Source: Pseudomonadota bacterium | GTDB taxonomy: Bacteria > Pseudomonadota > Alphaproteobacteria > Rhizobiales > Xanthobacteraceae | Assembly: GCA_023387695.1 (NCBI GenBank) | Contig: JAEWHT010000242.1 | Span: 1-51,966, forward strand | Reading direction: 5' to 3' | DNA: 51,966 bases | Part shown: in pieces, positions 1 to 7,356 of the stretch | Position numbering within the stretch: the stretch's first letter is position 1 | Layout of the letters: every line of letters begins with the position of its first letter | Position numbers and translations under genes: made by a program | Notes under the pieces: model-generated | Database searches by the model: none | Seen by the model: only the letters and a program-made list of their open reading frames with translations | Told to the model about the DNA's origin: nothing

Positions 1-938
1 CTTTCATCGCCTGGCTTGCCGCCGCCACCAAGCAGATCAAGCTCGGCACCGGCACGATCAACATGCCGAACAGCCATCCGGCCGCTATTGCGGCCTCCAT
101 CGCGATGCTCGACCACATGCTCGATGGCCGGCTGATCTTCGGCATCAGCCCGGGCGGACTGCTGTCGGACGCCGAGCTGTTCGGCAATCTCGAGGCCGAT
201 CGCAATGCGATGTTTTTGGAGGCGATCAACCAGGTGCTGGCGATCTGGGATGGCAAGCCACCGTATAATCTCGCGGGAAAATACTGGAACATCTCGGTCG
301 AAAAAACCCTGATCGAGGACATCGGCCAGGGCTTTATCGCAAAGCCGCTGCAGCGTCCGCATCCGCCGATCGTGGTCACGGCCGTCGCCCCCTTCTCCAA
401 AGGTGTCACCGAGGCGGCTGCACGCGGCTGGGAACCGATTTCCGCCAACTTCCTGATGCCGGCTTGGGTGAAGAGCCACTGGCCGAAATATGTCGAGGGC
501 TGCGAGCGCGTCGGCCGTCCGGCCGATCCCGCCAACTGGCGCGTGGCCAAAAGCGTCTTCGTCGCCAAAGACGCCGCGACGGCCAAGGCGTATGCCACCG
601 ATCCGAACGGACCTTACGTCTACTATTATCGCTCGCTCTTCACCAAGCTGAAGCGAAATGGGCGCATCGAGCTGTTCAAGACCCGGCGCGACCAGCCCGA
701 CGACGAGGTGACGCTGGAGAGTATCTGCGAAAAACTCATCATCTACGGCACACCGGAGAGCGTCGCGGATCGATTGCTGGCTTTCCAGGATGAAGTCGGC
801 AGCTTTGGCACGCTGCTCTACGCCGGCAAGGACTGGCGCGACCGCGAGCTCGGCCGCCGCTCCATGATCCTGATGGCAGAGCAGGTCATGCCGCGCGTCA
901 ACGCCGCCTCCGCCCGAAGCCGCGACGCCGCAGGTTAA
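1..938 (+). CDS. LLM-class (luciferase-like) flavin-dependent monooxygenase, 5' truncated
   Basis: The open frame runs in from the window edge (frame 3) and reads Phe-Ile-Ala-Trp-Leu-Ala-Ala-Ala before the first internal Met at 63, so the true start lies upstream; about 311 residues are visible. The pattern 'KLGTGTINMPNSHPAAIAA' followed by 'LDGRLIFGISPGG' is typical of the bacterial luciferase-like TIM-barrel family, which uses reduced FMN or F420 to insert oxygen into organic substrates, including ring-opening reactions. The C-terminal 'GTPESVADRLLAF' helix is also characteristic. It stops five bases before the deacetylase-like gene, so the two are probably cotranscribed, and it may be the first catabolic enzyme of the cluster. 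The family is secure; the substrate is unknown. Confidence 0.85.
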   Translation, partial: FIAWLAAATKQIKLGTGTINMPNSHPAAIAASIAMLDHMLDGRLIFGISPGGLLSDAELFGNLEADRNAMFLEAINQVLAIWDGKPPYNLAGKYWNISVEKTLIEDIGQGFIAKPLQRPHPPIVVTAVAPFSKGVTEAAARGWEPISANFLMPAWVKSHWPKYVEGCERVGRPADPANWRVAKSVFVAKDAATAKAYATDPNGPYVYYYRSLFTKLKRNGRIELFKTRRDQPDDEVTLESICEKLIIYGTPESVADRLLAFQDEVGSFGTLLYAGKDWRDRELGRRSMILMAEQVMPRVNAASARSRDAAG

Positions 939-943
939 GCACG

Positions 944-1819
944 ATGGCTCTCTCCGATCGTATCCCCTACGTCGCGCAAATTGACCGCCCAAAGCTCAAG
1001 CTGCCCGGCGGCAAGCGGCTCGCCGTCTGGGTCATCCTCAATGTCGAGGAGTGGCGAATCGAAAACGCCATGCCTCGGACCGTGCTGTCACCGCCCATGG
1101 GACAGCCGCTGTTGCCCGACGTGCCGAACTGGTCTTGGCACGAATACGGCATGCGCGCGGGTTTCTGGCGCCAGTTCAAGGCGCTCACCGAGCGCAACAT
1201 CCCGGTCACGCTCGCGATCAATGGCAATGTCTGCAACTCCTACCCGCGCGTCGCCTCCGCCGCGCTGGAAGCAGGCTTCGAGTTCATGGGCCATGGCTTC
1301 CTGCAGGGGCCGATGCACAAGCTCGACGACCAGGCCGACGCGATCAAGCGCGCGGTCGACACGATCGCCAAGTTCGCCGGCAAGCCGCCGCGCTCATGGG
1401 AGAGTCCGGGCCTTACTGAAACCGAGGCTACGCTCGACCTGCTCCGCCTTAACGGCATCGAATATGTCGCGGACTGGGTGATCGACGATTTGCCGCAGGA
1501 CATCGCCACCCCCTACGGCACCATCACCACCATCCCCTATTCGGTGGAGACCAACGACATTGTCATCCATGCACTCCAGCATTTGCCGTCCGAGCAATTT
1601 TTGAAGCGCTGCACCGACCAGTTCGACCGCCTTTATCTCGAAGGCCCCGACAATGCACGGGTGATGGCGATCTCGATCCATCCTTACATCACGGGCGTGC
1701 CACACCGGATCAAGTATCTGGAGGCGCTACTCGACCATGTCATCTCCCATGATGGCGTCGCCCTGATGACCGCAAGTGAAATCGGCGACTGGTACCGCGC
1801 CGAGATGACCAGGACATAA
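944..1819 (+). CDS. polysaccharide deacetylase / PuuE allantoinase-like hydrolase
   Basis: 291 residues, starting at an ATG five bases after the upstream stop. The fold resembles the carbohydrate esterase 4 / NodB-homology family in its allantoinase-like branch: 'IPVTLAINGNVC' followed by 'FEFMGHGFLQGPMHKL' and 'RSWESPGLTETEATLDLLRLNGIEY'. Members are metal-dependent hydrolases of amide bonds (N-acetyl groups, or ring amides such as allantoin). The canonical NodB His-His metal motif is not obvious; 'GHGFLQG' and 'SIHPYI' are the best ligand candidates. Placement next to a luciferase-like monooxygenase and an ABC importer argues for catabolism of a small nitrogenous compound rather than cell-wall modification. 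Alternative: a true polysaccharide deacetylase. Confidence 0.75.
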   Translation: MALSDRIPYVAQIDRPKLKLPGGKRLAVWVILNVEEWRIENAMPRTVLSPPMGQPLLPDVPNWSWHEYGMRAGFWRQFKALTERNIPVTLAINGNVCNSYPRVASAALEAGFEFMGHGFLQGPMHKLDDQADAIKRAVDTIAKFAGKPPRSWESPGLTETEATLDLLRLNGIEYVADWVIDDLPQDIATPYGTITTIPYSVETNDIVIHALQHLPSEQFLKRCTDQFDRLYLEGPDNARVMAISIHPYITGVPHRIKYLEALLDHVISHDGVALMTASEIGDWYRAEMTRT

Positions 1820-2000
1820 CGCTGGTCGAATTGGACCGGCTCAGATCCGGGGTCGACATGCGCTTCTGTTGCAGCGCGGAACGATTTGCGACGCACCATT
1901 CAAAATGAGACTGCCCGTTAAGCGGCACATGGCCGAGACGCGTGCGCTGCATCCGAGTTCGGTTAGCTTCAATCCCAAGAACCGCTTCGCCTCGTCAGGA

Positions 2001-2017
2001 CGCCGCACCACGCGGCG
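2001..2017 (+). other. small inverted repeat in the leader of the binding-protein gene
   Basis: CGCCGC and GCGGCG are separated by five bases. It lies in the 253-base non-coding gap between the deacetylase-like gene and the binding-protein gene, about 55 bases before that gene's start. The gap should contain a promoter or leader, but I see no clear -35/-10 pair. The role of the hairpin is unknown. Confidence 0.35.
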
Positions 2018-2072
2018 GACGCGCGAGGGTGCGGTGAACAACAGCGACAAAAACGCCCCAGGGAGGAGAGCA

Positions 2073-3323
2073 ATGTTGAAAGGCAGTCTAGGACTGATTG
2101 CGTTGAGCAGCCTGTTGTTGTCGGGCACCGCCTTCGCGCAGGAGAAGATCAAGGTCGGCGTCACCGCGACGCTCGAAGGTACCTACACGGTGCTCGGCGA
2201 AGACGGCATCCGCGGCTTCCAGACCGCGCTCAACGTGCTCGGCAAGAAGGTCGGCGACAAGGAACTCGAATTCGTCATCGCCTCGACCGACGCGACGCCG
2301 GACTCCGCAGTTCGCGCGGTGCGAAAGCTGATCGAGCAGGACAAGGTGCAGATCCTGCTGTCACCGCTGTCCGGCGACGAGGGCATCGCGGTCAAGAACT
2401 TTGCCAAGACCCACCCCGAGTTGACGTTCATCAACGCGGCCTCCGGTGCGCAGGAAACGACCTATGTCGATCCGGCCCCGAACTTCTTCCGCTACAACAT
2501 GGACGGCGCGCAGTGGCAGGTGGGCTTGGGCAAATACGCCTATGAGGAGAAGAAGTATCGCAAGATCGCGACCGTCGGCGAAGACTACTCCTTCATCTAC
2601 ACCCAGGTGTTCGGCCTCGTGCTCGAGTTCTGTGGCGCCGGTGGACAGGTCACCAACCGGCAATGGGTGCCGCTCGGCACCAAGGACTTCGCTTCGGTCA
2701 TCGCCGCCCTGCCCGACGATGTCGACGCGATCTATCTCGGCCTCGGCGGTGCGGATGCCGTGAACTTCCTCAACCAGTACCAGCAGGCCGGCGGCAAGGC
2801 GCATCTGATGGGCGGCTCGATCATGATCGACCAGACCATCCTGTCCTCCAAGGGCAACGCCAAGAACGCTCTGGTCGGCACGCTGGCTGCCAGCGGTCAG
2901 GCCGACACGTGGGAGGATCCGGGTTGGCAGAAGTTCGTGAAGGACTATCAGGACGCCTTCCCGCCGGCCAAGCGCTTCCCGAGCCCGTCGCTGCTCGCCA
3001 CCAACTATTACGGCTCGACCATGGCGCTGATCCTGGCGCTGCGCCAGGTCAACGGCGATCTGAGCGACAACCAGTCGAAGTACAAGGCCGCGCTGGCGAA
3101 GATCGAGCTCGATGCGCCCAACGGCAAGATCAAGCTCGACGCGAACCGCCAGGCGATCGGCACCAACTTCGTCACCGAGGTCGTCGACGACGGCAAGGGC
3201 GCGCTGTTCTCGAAGGTCGTGAAGGTGATCCCGAATGTGAACCAGACGCTGGGCTACGACCCCGCCGTGTTCGCCAAGATCGGTTTGCCAAGCCGTACAG
3301 TACCGGAATGTAAGAAGTACTGA
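2073..3323 (+). CDS. branched-chain amino acid-type ABC transporter, periplasmic substrate-binding protein
   Basis: 416 residues. The start at 2073 is preferred over the in-frame codon at 1869 because GGGAGGAG stands just before it and a signal peptide follows at once (LGLIALSSLLLSGTAFA, then QEKIKVGV). The mature part is a LivJ/AmiC-type two-lobed periplasmic binding protein: 'GVTATLEGTYTVLGEDGIRGFQTAL', 'VRAVRKLIEQDKVQILLSPLSGDEGIAV', 'FINAASGAQETTY' and 'NFFRYNMDGAQWQVGLGKYAYE'. It should capture the ligand for LivH/LivM/LivG/LivF encoded from 4481. Ligands of this family include amino acids, amides, urea, aromatics and others, so the substrate is open. A strong hairpin follows the stop codon. 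Confidence 0.9.
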   Translation: MLKGSLGLIALSSLLLSGTAFAQEKIKVGVTATLEGTYTVLGEDGIRGFQTALNVLGKKVGDKELEFVIASTDATPDSAVRAVRKLIEQDKVQILLSPLSGDEGIAVKNFAKTHPELTFINAASGAQETTYVDPAPNFFRYNMDGAQWQVGLGKYAYEEKKYRKIATVGEDYSFIYTQVFGLVLEFCGAGGQVTNRQWVPLGTKDFASVIAALPDDVDAIYLGLGGADAVNFLNQYQQAGGKAHLMGGSIMIDQTILSSKGNAKNALVGTLAASGQADTWEDPGWQKFVKDYQDAFPPAKRFPSPSLLATNYYGSTMALILALRQVNGDLSDNQSKYKAALAKIELDAPNGKIKLDANRQAIGTNFVTEVVDDGKGALFSKVVKVIPNVNQTLGYDPAVFAKIGLPSRTVPECKKY

Positions 3324-3354
3324 CATAGTCGCATCAGCGACGCGATGACTGACC

Positions 3355-3402
3355 GGGAGAGATTTGCAAGAGCGCGACACGTGCGCTCTTGCATTCTCTC
3401 CC
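3355..3402 (+). promoter_or_regulatory. bipartite hairpin after the binding-protein gene
   Basis: GGGAGAGA (3355-3362) pairs with TCTCTCCC (3395-3402). Inside it, GCAAGAGCGC (3366-3375) pairs with GCGCTCTTGC (3383-3392) around a seven-base loop. That is 18 base pairs interrupted by a small internal loop. No T-run follows, so it is not a classical terminator. Its place directly after a binding-protein gene fits a stabiliser or partial attenuator that lets the binding protein be made in excess over downstream products. Confidence 0.6.
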
Positions 3403-3451
3403 TGGTTGTTGAACCCTACAAAAAAAGACAAAAGCTACTGGGAGGGAAGGC

Positions 3452-4279
3452 ATGAGCCGGGCGCTCGCCGTCTTTCATGGCCGCTTTGGCCGAGCGACGG
3501 TCTATCAGTTGAACCGCCCCTTCAATATCCACGCACATCGCGAAGGTCATTTGATCTTCCATGTTGGCGGCCGTGCTGCATGCATCGATGTCAACGACGG
3601 ACGTTACGAGCTCACAGAAGGCTCCGTTGTCGCGATCAACCCTTGGGAACCCCACAATTTCCTGCCGACCGATCTCGATGTCGGCGCCGTTTTCTTCGTG
3701 CTCTATGTCAATGCGGAGTGGTTCGCGCCCGATGCGCCCGGCGCCGACCGACTGCGTTTCGGCCGCACGCAGTTCACGCGATCGGTTGCGCTGGACAAGC
3801 ACATCAGGCACGCGGCCGCTCTCGTGTGCGGCGCACCCTCGCTGAATAGTCTCGACGGCGAGCTGCGAAGGCTGATCGACATCTGCTACGACGAGAGCTG
3901 GCAGCAGGCCGAGACCTGGTATGACCCGCGCGCGAACGGTGCGGTCACAGATTTTCGCGTTCGCAAGTGCATCAAGATGATGTCCGAGAGCCCCGGCGCG
4001 GAGATCGAGCTCGACGCCATCGCGCGTGAGTCCGGGCTGTCGCGGCCACATTTCTACCGACTGTTCCGCACCCAGACCGGCGTCACCCCACACCTGTATC
4101 TCAACACCCTGATGATGGAGCAGGCGCTGGAGGCGCTGGTGGCGAGCGAGGCACCGATCGCCGATATCGGCTTCGATCTCGGCTTCTCTTCGCAGAGCGG
4201 TTTCACCCGCTTCTTCGCCGCCAATGTCGGGATGGCGCCGACTGATTATCGCCGCGCGGCCAAGGTTTTGCGCGGCTGA
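3452..4279 (+). CDS. AraC/XylS-family transcriptional regulator
   Basis: 275 residues, preceded by GGGAGGGAAGGC. The N-terminal cupin-like ligand-sensing domain (to about residue 150) has 'HREGHLIFHVGGRA' and 'GSVVAINPWEPHNF'. The C-terminal domain (about 170-275) is a double helix-turn-helix with 'LDAIARESGLSRPHFYRLFRTQTGVTPHLYLNTLMMEQALEAL' followed by 'IADIGFDLGFSSQSGFTRFFAANVGMAPTDYRR', the classic AraC signature. It sits inside the transporter cluster between the binding protein and the permeases, so it most likely controls this uptake/catabolic operon in response to substrate. Confidence 0.92.
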   Translation: MSRALAVFHGRFGRATVYQLNRPFNIHAHREGHLIFHVGGRAACIDVNDGRYELTEGSVVAINPWEPHNFLPTDLDVGAVFFVLYVNAEWFAPDAPGADRLRFGRTQFTRSVALDKHIRHAAALVCGAPSLNSLDGELRRLIDICYDESWQQAETWYDPRANGAVTDFRVRKCIKMMSESPGAEIELDAIARESGLSRPHFYRLFRTQTGVTPHLYLNTLMMEQALEALVASEAPIADIGFDLGFSSQSGFTRFFAANVGMAPTDYRRAAKVLRG

Positions 4280-4388
4280 CGGGCGCGCGAAAAGATACTC
4301 ACGATCAAACGTCTCCCTGCCGGCCCCACTAGGATGTGCGGAACGCGATCCCCTGAGAGGATCGTAAGTCCAGGGAGGACGCACGTCC

Positions 4389-4484
4389 ATGGCAGGGCTA
4401 GCAGCCGGCAACGGCTTGCATGCCCCCTCGCCCCGCCTGCGGGAAGAGGGTTGGATTGAGACGAAGACGGAGCGGCAATCATGA
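4389..4484 (+). CDS. possible 31-codon leader ORF overlapping livH
   Basis: ATG at 4389 is preceded by AGGGAGGA (4373-4380) at eight bases, a better ribosome site than the one directly before livH. The frame runs 31 codons and stops at TGA 4482-4484, overlapping the livH ATG (4481) as ATGA, the usual sign of translational coupling. Against it: the peptide matches nothing I know, and its middle is a palindromic GC-rich segment of the kind found as intergenic repeats in rhizobia. It could be a leader cistron that loads ribosomes onto livH, or a chance frame. Confidence 0.3.
   Translation: MAGLAAGNGLHAPSPRLREEGWIETKTERQS
4425..4450 (+). repeat. palindromic GC-rich intergenic element upstream of livH
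   Basis: CCCTC-GC-CCCGC-CT-GCGGG-AA-GAGGG forms a hairpin with two five-pair arms. The sequence and the GGTTGGATTGAG that follows resemble the short palindromic intergenic repeats common in Bradyrhizobium-type genomes (from memory, not searched). It lies about 30 bases before livH and could cap or pause transcripts reading through from the AraC gene. Confidence 0.45.
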
Positions 4485-5491
4485 CCCGCTTTGTCGAACG
4501 CCATCCTGCATGGGCGCTGATCATCATCATCGCGATCGCCGTAGCGCTGTGGCTGATCTTCGCGGTGTGGCCACCGGGCCTTGAAGACGCGATCGGCCGC
4601 AAGCGCGTGTTCCTCAACGCGCTCTTCAACGGTATCACGCTCGGCGGTCTCTATTTTCTCGTCGCGAGCGGCTTCACGCTAATCTTCGGCCTGATGCGCA
4701 ACGTCAACCTCGCGCACGGCTCGCTCTATTTGTTTGGTGGCTATGTCGGCTACGCCATCAGCGCCTCGACCGGATCCTGGATCCTGTCGTTCATCGTCGC
4801 TTTCATCCTGACGGCGCTGGTCGGCGTGCTGCTTCAGGTTCTCGTCTTCCGCCGCATGGAGGGCCAGGATCTGCGCCAGACCATGGTGACGATCGGGCTC
4901 TCGATCGTGTTCGCCGATCTCATGCTGTGGGCCTGTGGCGGCGACTTTTATCAGATCCAGACCCCGAACTGGCTGATCGGGCCGATCGAGCTGCCGTTCA
5001 TCACCGCGCTGAAATCCTCGGGCGAGCCGGTGTACCTGCGCTACCCGCTGGTGCGGCTCGTCATCTTCCTGGCCTCCGTGATCATCGGCATCGCGATGTG
5101 GCTCGCGCTCAACCGCACCCGCATCGGCATGATCATCCGTGCCGGCGTCGACGACCGCGACATCCTCGCTGCGACCGGCGTGCGCATCCAAATCGTTTTC
5201 GTGCTCGTCTTCGCGCTCGGCGCCGGACTTGCCGGCATCGCGGGTGTCGTCGGTGGAACCTTCCAGTCGCTGTCACCCGGCGAGGACATTCGCTTCCTGC
5301 TCGCCTCGCTCGTGGTCGTGATCGTCGGCGGCATGGGTTCGATCCCCGGTGCAGCGCTCGGTGCGCTGATCATCGGCCTCGCCGAGCAACTCGGCTCGGT
5401 CTACATCCCCACCTACGCCATCGTCGTGACTTTCCTGATCATGGTGCTGGTGCTGGCGCTTCGGCCGCAAGGCCTGCTGGCGAGGCGCTGA
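4481..5491 (+). CDS. livH: LivH-type ABC permease
   Basis: 336 residues, hydrophobic throughout, inner-membrane permease of the branched-chain amino acid (HAAT) family. Recognisable stretches are 'LNGITLGGLYFLVASGFTLIFGLMRNVNLAHGSLYLFGGYVGY', which contains the LivH-type N-terminal motif, and the cytoplasmic EAA-like loop 'NRTRIGMIIRAGVDDRDILAATGV'. It ends 'YAIVVTFLIMVLVLALRPQGLLARR', as expected for full length. livM begins one base after the stop. With LivM it forms the channel for the ligand delivered by the binding protein at 2073. Confidence 0.93.
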   Translation: MTRFVERHPAWALIIIIAIAVALWLIFAVWPPGLEDAIGRKRVFLNALFNGITLGGLYFLVASGFTLIFGLMRNVNLAHGSLYLFGGYVGYAISASTGSWILSFIVAFILTALVGVLLQVLVFRRMEGQDLRQTMVTIGLSIVFADLMLWACGGDFYQIQTPNWLIGPIELPFITALKSSGEPVYLRYPLVRLVIFLASVIIGIAMWLALNRTRIGMIIRAGVDDRDILAATGVRIQIVFVLVFALGAGLAGIAGVVGGTFQSLSPGEDIRFLLASLVVVIVGGMGSIPGAALGALIIGLAEQLGSVYIPTYAIVVTFLIMVLVLALRPQGLLARR

Positions 5492-5492
5492 C

Positions 5493-6581
5493 ATGTCAGT
5501 CACCCACGATGCGCGCGTTCAGGTTCCCAGCCCCGCTTCGACAACGCAGCGGCCGGCCGTGCGCGGGTGGCCCGATATCAACAATCCCGCAGCCTGGATC
5601 GTGGCAGCCATCCTCCTGATCATGCCGCTGATCGCCAACGGCTTCTTCCTGATCGAGATCTTTGCAACCACGCTGATCCTCGGCACCATCGCGCTTAGCC
5701 TGATGTTTCTGGCCGGCTATGGCGGCATGGTCAGCTTGATGCAGCTCACCATCGCGGGCTTTTGCGCCTACATGGTCGCGGTGTTCGGTGTCAGTGGTAA
5801 CGCCAATATCAGTCTGGGTTGGCCGTGGTGGCTCGCGGTGCCGATGGCGCTGACGCTGGCGACGATCTTCGGCACGCTCGGCGGCGCGCTCGCTGTGCGC
5901 ACCGAGGGCATCTACACCATCATGATCACGCTCGCGATTGGTGCTGCCTTCTACTACTTCACCAACCAGAACTGGGCGATCTTCAACGGCCACACCGGTA
6001 TCAACAACGTCGCGACGCCGCATTTCTGGGGTGTCGACTGGCGCGCCGACATTCCTTTCTATTATGTCGTGCTCGCAGTCGCGGCGCTCAGCTATTTCGC
6101 GGTCGACTACATTTCGCGCGCACCGTTCGGCTTGGCATTACAGGGTGTACGCGACAATCCGCGCCGGATGGCCGCGCTCGGCTTCAACGTCAATGCGCAC
6201 CGTGTCGCCGCCTATGCGGTCGCCTCTTTCATCGCGGGCCTCGCTGGCGTGCTCCAGGTCTGGAACTATCGGCAGATCTCACCGGGCACGGTCAGTGTCG
6301 GCGCCTGCATCGACGTCCTCATCATCGCCGTCGTCGGCGGCATCACGCGGCCGGTCGGCCCCTATATCGGCGCGCTGGTCTTCGTGCTCCTGCGCACCTT
6401 CGCGCTCGATTTCCTGGTGAAGATCGGACTCGACGGCAACCGCTTCCGGCTGCTGATCGGGCTCGGCTTCCTCGCCATCGTGTTCTGGTCTTCGGATGGC
6501 GTGATCGGCCTGTGGCAGCGCTGGCGCCAGAGCCATCTGCCGCAGTCAGATCGGCCGGGCGGAGGGCGCGGCAATGGATAG
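5493..6581 (+). CDS. livM: LivM-type ABC permease
   Basis: 362 residues, second membrane subunit of the LIV-type importer. The N-terminal 45 residues are soluble and proline-rich. Hydrophobic segments follow with the LivM hallmarks 'LSLMFLAGYGGMVSLMQLTIAGFCAYMVAV' and 'LALQGVRDNPRRMAALGFNVNAHRVAAYAVASFIAGLAGVL', where the cytoplasmic coupling loop contacts the ATPases. The C-terminus overlaps the livG start by eight bases, showing tight translational coupling. Confidence 0.93.
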   Translation: MSVTHDARVQVPSPASTTQRPAVRGWPDINNPAAWIVAAILLIMPLIANGFFLIEIFATTLILGTIALSLMFLAGYGGMVSLMQLTIAGFCAYMVAVFGVSGNANISLGWPWWLAVPMALTLATIFGTLGGALAVRTEGIYTIMITLAIGAAFYYFTNQNWAIFNGHTGINNVATPHFWGVDWRADIPFYYVVLAVAALSYFAVDYISRAPFGLALQGVRDNPRRMAALGFNVNAHRVAAYAVASFIAGLAGVLQVWNYRQISPGTVSVGACIDVLIIAVVGGITRPVGPYIGALVFVLLRTFALDFLVKIGLDGNRFRLLIGLGFLAIVFWSSDGVIGLWQRWRQSHLPQSDRPGGGRGNG

Positions 6582-7356
6582 CGTCGCCCAGCGCCTCTCA
6601 GCCGTCGGCGCCGGTGCAGCGCTCGAGCTGCGCGGCGTGACGCGGCTGTTCGGCGCGCTGGCGGCGCTGACCGACGTCACCATCACGGTACGCCCCGGCG
6701 AGCGCCGCGCGGTGCTCGGCTCCAACGGCGCCGGCAAGACCACACTGTTCAACTGCATCACCGGCGACTTCCCGCCCTCATCCGGTACGATCCGTTTCTT
6801 TGGCGAGGACGTCACACATTTCCCGCCCTATGAGCGCATCCGCCGTGGTCTCAGGCGCACATACCAGATCTCCGCACTGTTTCCAGGCCTCACCGTGCAG
6901 GACAATGTCTACCTCGCCTGCCGCGGCGTCTCGCGCGGGCGCTTCTCGTTCCTGCGTCCCGGCCAGAACGATGCGCTGATGCATGCGGCCGACGGTCTGG
7001 TCCAAGCCGTTCATCTGACTGCGGTGAGGGATCGGCGCGTTGCCGAGCTCGCGCACGGTCAGCAACGCCAGCTGGAGATCGCGCTGGCGCTTGCGGGTGC
7101 TCCCCGCTTCGTGCTGTTCGACGAACCCGCCGCCGGCCTCTCGCCGACGGAGCGCGCCGAGCTGGTCGAAATCCTGACCTCGCTGCCGGCGCATATCGGC
7201 TACATCATCATCGAGCACGACATGGACGTGGCGCTGCGCGTCGTCGAGAGCGTGACGATGATGCACAACGGTCGCATCTTCAAGGAAGGCCCGCCGGAAG
7301 AAATCCAGTCCGACCCCGAGGTGCAGGAGCTTTATCTGGGAGGCGGCCATGAGTGA
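6574..7356 (+). CDS. livG: LivG-type ABC transporter ATP-binding protein
   Basis: 260 residues. It has Walker A 'GSNGAGKTT', Q-loop region 'RTYQISALFPGLTVQDN', Walker B 'FVLFDEPAAGLSPTER' and the switch histidine in 'IIIEHDMDVALRV'. The signature is unusual: 'LAHGQQRQLEIALALAG' replaces the usual LSxGQ (Ala-His-Gly), a known variation of this subfamily. It supplies ATP hydrolysis for LivH/LivM with the LivF half of the next gene, whose start it overlaps by eight bases. Confidence 0.93.
   Translation: MDSVAQRLSAVGAGAALELRGVTRLFGALAALTDVTITVRPGERRAVLGSNGAGKTTLFNCITGDFPPSSGTIRFFGEDVTHFPPYERIRRGLRRTYQISALFPGLTVQDNVYLACRGVSRGRFSFLRPGQNDALMHAADGLVQAVHLTAVRDRRVAELAHGQQRQLEIALALAGAPRFVLFDEPAAGLSPTERAELVEILTSLPAHIGYIIIEHDMDVALRVVESVTMMHNGRIFKEGPPEEIQSDPEVQELYLGGGHE

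Noticed and set aside
1869..2072. Longer N-terminus for the binding protein
   Set aside because: No signal peptide in the extension. The start at 2073 has a strong Shine-Dalgarno site and an immediate signal sequence.
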